Positions 61,143-64,000 of a stretch of DNA of 64,000 nt are shown here, in pieces. A model generated the notes under the pieces. The model searched no databases. It had not been told where the DNA came from and saw nothing but the letters and a program-made list of their open reading frames with translations. Source of the stretch: Prostheceraeus crozeri. Its lineage: Eukaryota; Platyhelminthes; Polycladida; Euryleptidae. The position numbers and the translations under genes were made by a program. Every line of letters begins with the position of its first letter. Positions within the stretch are counted from its first letter, which is position 1. The stretch covers positions 124,001 through 188,000 of the forward strand of contig CAJQUW010000478.1 in the NCBI GenBank assembly GCA_907163375.1, read 5' to 3'.

Positions 61143-61204
<62 letters not shown>
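61143..61204. repeat. (TA)n microsatellite
   Basis: About 31 TA units. A shorter (TA)9 tract lies at the mirror position 62709-62728. An apparent protein run of alternating I and Y across it is not a gene. Confidence 0.95.
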
Positions 61205-61210
<6 letters not shown>

Positions 61211-62720
61211 AGAGGAATCAAAAATGGCAAATATTATACGAAAAAGAATCCAAATAAAATAAGATCAAAACTCCGGATTTATCCCGACCGGTTTCCGTCC
61301 CATTTTGGACTTCTCAAGGGATTGAATGACATATATTTCAAAATAATTCATAATGATAATGACAGCATTATAGACATAGAAATTAAGTCATACTGGGAAA
61401 AACCATGACATCGCACTGCAAATGTTCTAGATAGGTTATATTTATTAGTAATGTCAAGTTCCTTTGCTGCTTCTAATCCTTACTAACATCGTGGACATCT
61501 CCAACTGCATGCACTCGTTTGTGTGTTTGTTGCTTGAAATTGATTATGTTTGTTAACATTATTCTTGTTTCTTTTGAAGTTGGCAAAATTTGGTTTCAGA
61601 TTACTACAAACTTGTTGCTTGAATTCCTATTTCGTTTGTTATGTGTAGTACATGTATATTTCATTTGGCAGTTGTTACAGTTAGCATTTTGACCAGTGAA
61701 ATATCCCCCATTTAAAAACTGATTTGGATTATTAAAGTTATGAGGCATGGATTTATATCTGCTGTTTACCGGCAAAAGATGCTTGTCAGATGAGAAAAAG
61801 TTACTCTTGCTTTCCCAAATCATTCGACTATTTGCTTCTTCTCTCTCGCTAAGCTCTTTCCATGCTCTTATTTGAGATTTCGCTTCTTCTGTGTCGTAGT
61901 ACTGATTTAAATATTCACCCATTTCCTTGTCAATCTTTTCTACAAATCGCGTTTTTATCTCTGCTGTAAGTCTTAATCGTTTAATCTCGTGTTCACTTTC
62001 CTTAATAGATTATTCTCTCTTAAGCTCCTTTTCTTCCTCACTTTGTTGTGGCATTGGGTTTTTGAACAATTTCCTTGGTATTTTCGGCGTTGCATCATTC
62101 AGTGCTGCTTCATAAATATCAGCAATGGCTCGATTTCTGTAAGCCTCGTAAAATGAAAACTTTCGCTGATTAAGTTTTTTGTTCCAATCAATTTTCTCAC
62201 GCGATGCTCTAGAAACCTCATTGGATAATTCTGTTAACTCAGTCTTTATCTCATTTTTAACGTCTATGATTTCGGCACCTTTTTTCTTTCCATTGCCAGT
62301 GAAAGGCATGCAAAACACAATTAATTTGAGCAACGGAGGTAGTCAACATATCGATCTTCTTATCCAACTTCAAAAGAAACAAGAATAATGTTAACAAACA
62401 TAATCAATTTCAAGCAACAAACACACAAACGAGTGCATGCAGTTGGAGATGTCCACGATGTTAGTAAGGATTAGAAGCAGCAAAGGAACTTGACATTACT
62501 AATAAATATAAACCTATCTAGAACATTTGCAGTGCGATGTCATGGTTTTCCCAGTATGACTTAATTTCTATGTCTATAATGCTGTCATTATCATTATGAA
62601 TTATTTTGAAATATATGTCATTCAATCCCTTGAGAAGTCCAAAATGGGACGGAAACCGGTCGGGATAAATCCGGAGTTTTGATCTTATTTTATTTGGATT
62701 CTTTTTCATATATATATATA
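61205..62720 (-). repeat. 1.5-kb structure with inverted arms near 370 bp
   Basis: Sequence 61205-61590 recurs in reverse complement at about 62360-62720, nearly identical. Both arms begin at a (TA)n tract and read towards the centre through a frame encoding KKNPNKIRSKLRIYPDRFPS. The unique centre (61591-62360) holds an unidentified minus-strand coding region. It may be two Penelope-like copies joined head to head or a distinct palindromic element. The adjacent Penelope-like element on the same strand favours the former. Confidence 0.8.
61596..62309 (-). CDS. unidentified coiled-coil protein with CxxC cluster, broken
   Basis: On minus, from an ATG at 62309, the frame reads MPFTGNGKKKGAEIIDVKNE, a long charged helical region (SREKIDWNKKLNQRKFSFY, AYRNRAIADIYEAALND), then EKIDKEMGEYLNQYYDTEEA, EREEANSRMIWESKSNFF, and near the end a cysteine cluster NCNNCQMKYTCTTH like a small zinc knuckle. 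It has at least one break. The helical and zinc-knuckle layout would suit a nucleic-acid-binding ORF1-type protein of a retroelement. That is inference, and no family was recognised with confidence. Confidence 0.45.
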
Positions 62721-62869
62721 TATATATAAGACAAGATTGGCAAAAAAGTAAATCGCAAAATAAATCGTTAAAGTAATGTTCGATTATTTTACATAATTTG
62801 TCTCCAGTTCTCTATAAATCAATTTTACTTTTTGATTTGAAAACTTAGATGCTATTTTTGAGAACCATT
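62721..62869. other. spacer
   Basis: AT-rich sequence between the inverted-arm structure and the Penelope-like 3' end. Nothing distinctive. Confidence 0.35.
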
Positions 62870-64000
62870 TTAATAGAATTCTGACCGGCGCTTCGGATGC
62901 AAGCATCGTCCATCTTCAGGGTAAGCAACTTGTGTGGATTAATTTACAGATCATTCTTATAAAAGTTGAATTTCAAAATAACATGAAAAAAGCTATGTGA
63001 TATGCATGAATAAAGTCAGCAAAAGAAGTCATGGTGAAGTAAGTGAGTAAGCATACTGTAGATAAGTCATAGTAAAACCAAATGTCTTGTTAATCCTTGA
63101 TCTTGTTTGTTTAGTGTTGGTTGATATTTCTTGATTAGTAAGGCCTCTGCAATTTCTAGATCTTGTTGGGTGTGATATCTGGCCAAGATTTTAGTGTCTT
63201 TAAGAATGGCTTGGTATCCAATTTTGATTTCTGTGTGGGTTTGCATGTGTTGTTTGATGGCACCATTTGATACATGTTGTTTGCAGCGCTGAGTAAGTGC
63301 ATTTGCTGTAAAACCGATGTATTGTGCAACGCCGTTACATGCGTTGTGTGGGCATGTGTATCGGTAGACAACATGGTGTGACTCATCGCTTGCAGTCAAC
63401 AATTTTGGTTTCAGTTCATCCTTCTATTTTCTCATTTTGTAAAAGCATCGGATGCTTACTCGCAATCTCTGGTCGATCGGTTGAATATTTTTGTTTATAA
63501 TTGCTTTTAGTCTCTCTTCTTCAGTTTTAGCATTTGTTCCCCATTGTCCTTGAAAATTAAATTGAACTGTTAATGAAGATTCTTCACTTTCCGTACTGAA
63601 CTTTCGCTTGAGACATTTTTGCACAATATTATCGATCAGCGCTTGAGGATAATTATTGTTAATCAAAATTTGAGTGAAGTGTTGTACTTCTCGTGAAAAG
63701 AGCTCCCAATTAGACGAGATATTATATGAACGAATCAGGTACGATCGAACAACTGATTTTTTATACGTGCCTGGTCCAAAGCTGTCGTAATCGAGGCAAA
63801 GTCCGGCGCAAGTTGATTTTCTGTAGACTGAAGTTTGAAATTTTGTACCATTTCTCATGACTGAAACATCAAGGAAGGATAGCGTATCGTCTTTTTCTGT
63901 CTCGTAAGTGAAATTGAGGCAGGAATTTGATTTGAAACTATCAATAATTTCTTAAATATTGCAGTTCTTATCATGGAGGATAAAAGAGTCATCTACGTAA
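62870..64000 (-). mobile_element. Penelope-like retroelement, 3' part
   Basis: On minus, 63858-63424 encodes the reverse-transcriptase C-terminal region typical of the group (TSVYRKSTCAGLCLDYDSF, then YKKSVVRSYLIRSYNISS, NNYPQALIDNIVQ). 63402-63067 encodes a GIY-YIG endonuclease: VVYRYTCPHNACNGVAQYIG, then ALTQRCKQHVSNG, and E in LEIAEALLIKKY. RT followed by GIY-YIG is the hallmark of Penelope-like elements. The upstream part continues beyond the window, so completeness cannot be judged. This copy looks damaged. Confidence 0.9.
62881..62920 (-). ncRNA. degenerate hammerhead-like motif at the Penelope-like 3' end
   Basis: On minus, CTGAAGATGG, a stem with ATGC/GCAT, then CCGAAGCGCCGGTC. It parallels the CTGATGA...GAAACGTCGG hammerheads common in Penelope-like terminal repeats, but two core positions differ, so it is probably inactive. 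Confidence 0.4.

Noticed and set aside
61061-61408. 115-codon plus-strand open frame through (IY)n
   Set aside because: It is produced by the TA microsatellite and one arm of an inverted repeat.

Overview
The window is AT-rich animal DNA, probably from a marine invertebrate. This is an inference from GT-AG introns, tRNA-derived SINEs and a dense mix of Tc1/mariner, hAT, PIF/Harbinger and Penelope-like elements. No host gene could be named. Three short open frames (near 3.0, 12.7 and 21.5 kb) are weak candidates for host exons. Nearly everything recognisable is mobile DNA, mostly plain DNA transposons and their non-autonomous derivatives.

Layout. 0-12 kb: a SINE, copies of two MITE families (called A and C here), a 0.8-kb foldback, and a Tc1 element with an almost intact DD34E transposase (4.87-6.49 kb). 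14-21 kb: hAT MITEs of a third family (B), a pogo-like MITE and tRNA-like sequence. 22.04-24.99 kb: a complete Tc1/IS630-type transposon whose transposase carries an N-terminal RING-H2 domain and whose two ends are arrays of about 21-bp repeats facing each other. 26-43 kb: further hAT-like and TA-flanked MITEs, SINEs and a hAT transposase relic. 44.43-56.87 kb: a nest of transposons. An outer PIF/Harbinger (Myb-like protein plus nuclease) holds an inner PIF/Harbinger (again nuclease plus Myb-like protein). The inner one holds a 2.3-kb hAT, which itself holds a MITE, and a third Harbinger derivative. 59.7-64 kb: foldbacks, a perfect 53-bp hairpin with a hammerhead-ribozyme-like core, a large inverted repeat around an unidentified coding region, and the 3' part of a Penelope-like element running off the window.

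How parts work together. In each Harbinger the Myb/SANT-like protein and the DDE nuclease form the two-gene set known for that superfamily, here arranged convergently. In the 22-25 kb element the repeat arrays are well placed to be transposase-binding sites, and the RING domain suggests a ubiquitin-ligase-like or zinc-binding role joined to transposition. That RING-transposase with its inverted repeat arrays is the strongest candidate for something undescribed. Target-site duplications were read by eye for most elements, so most boundaries are good to a base or two where a duplication is quoted.
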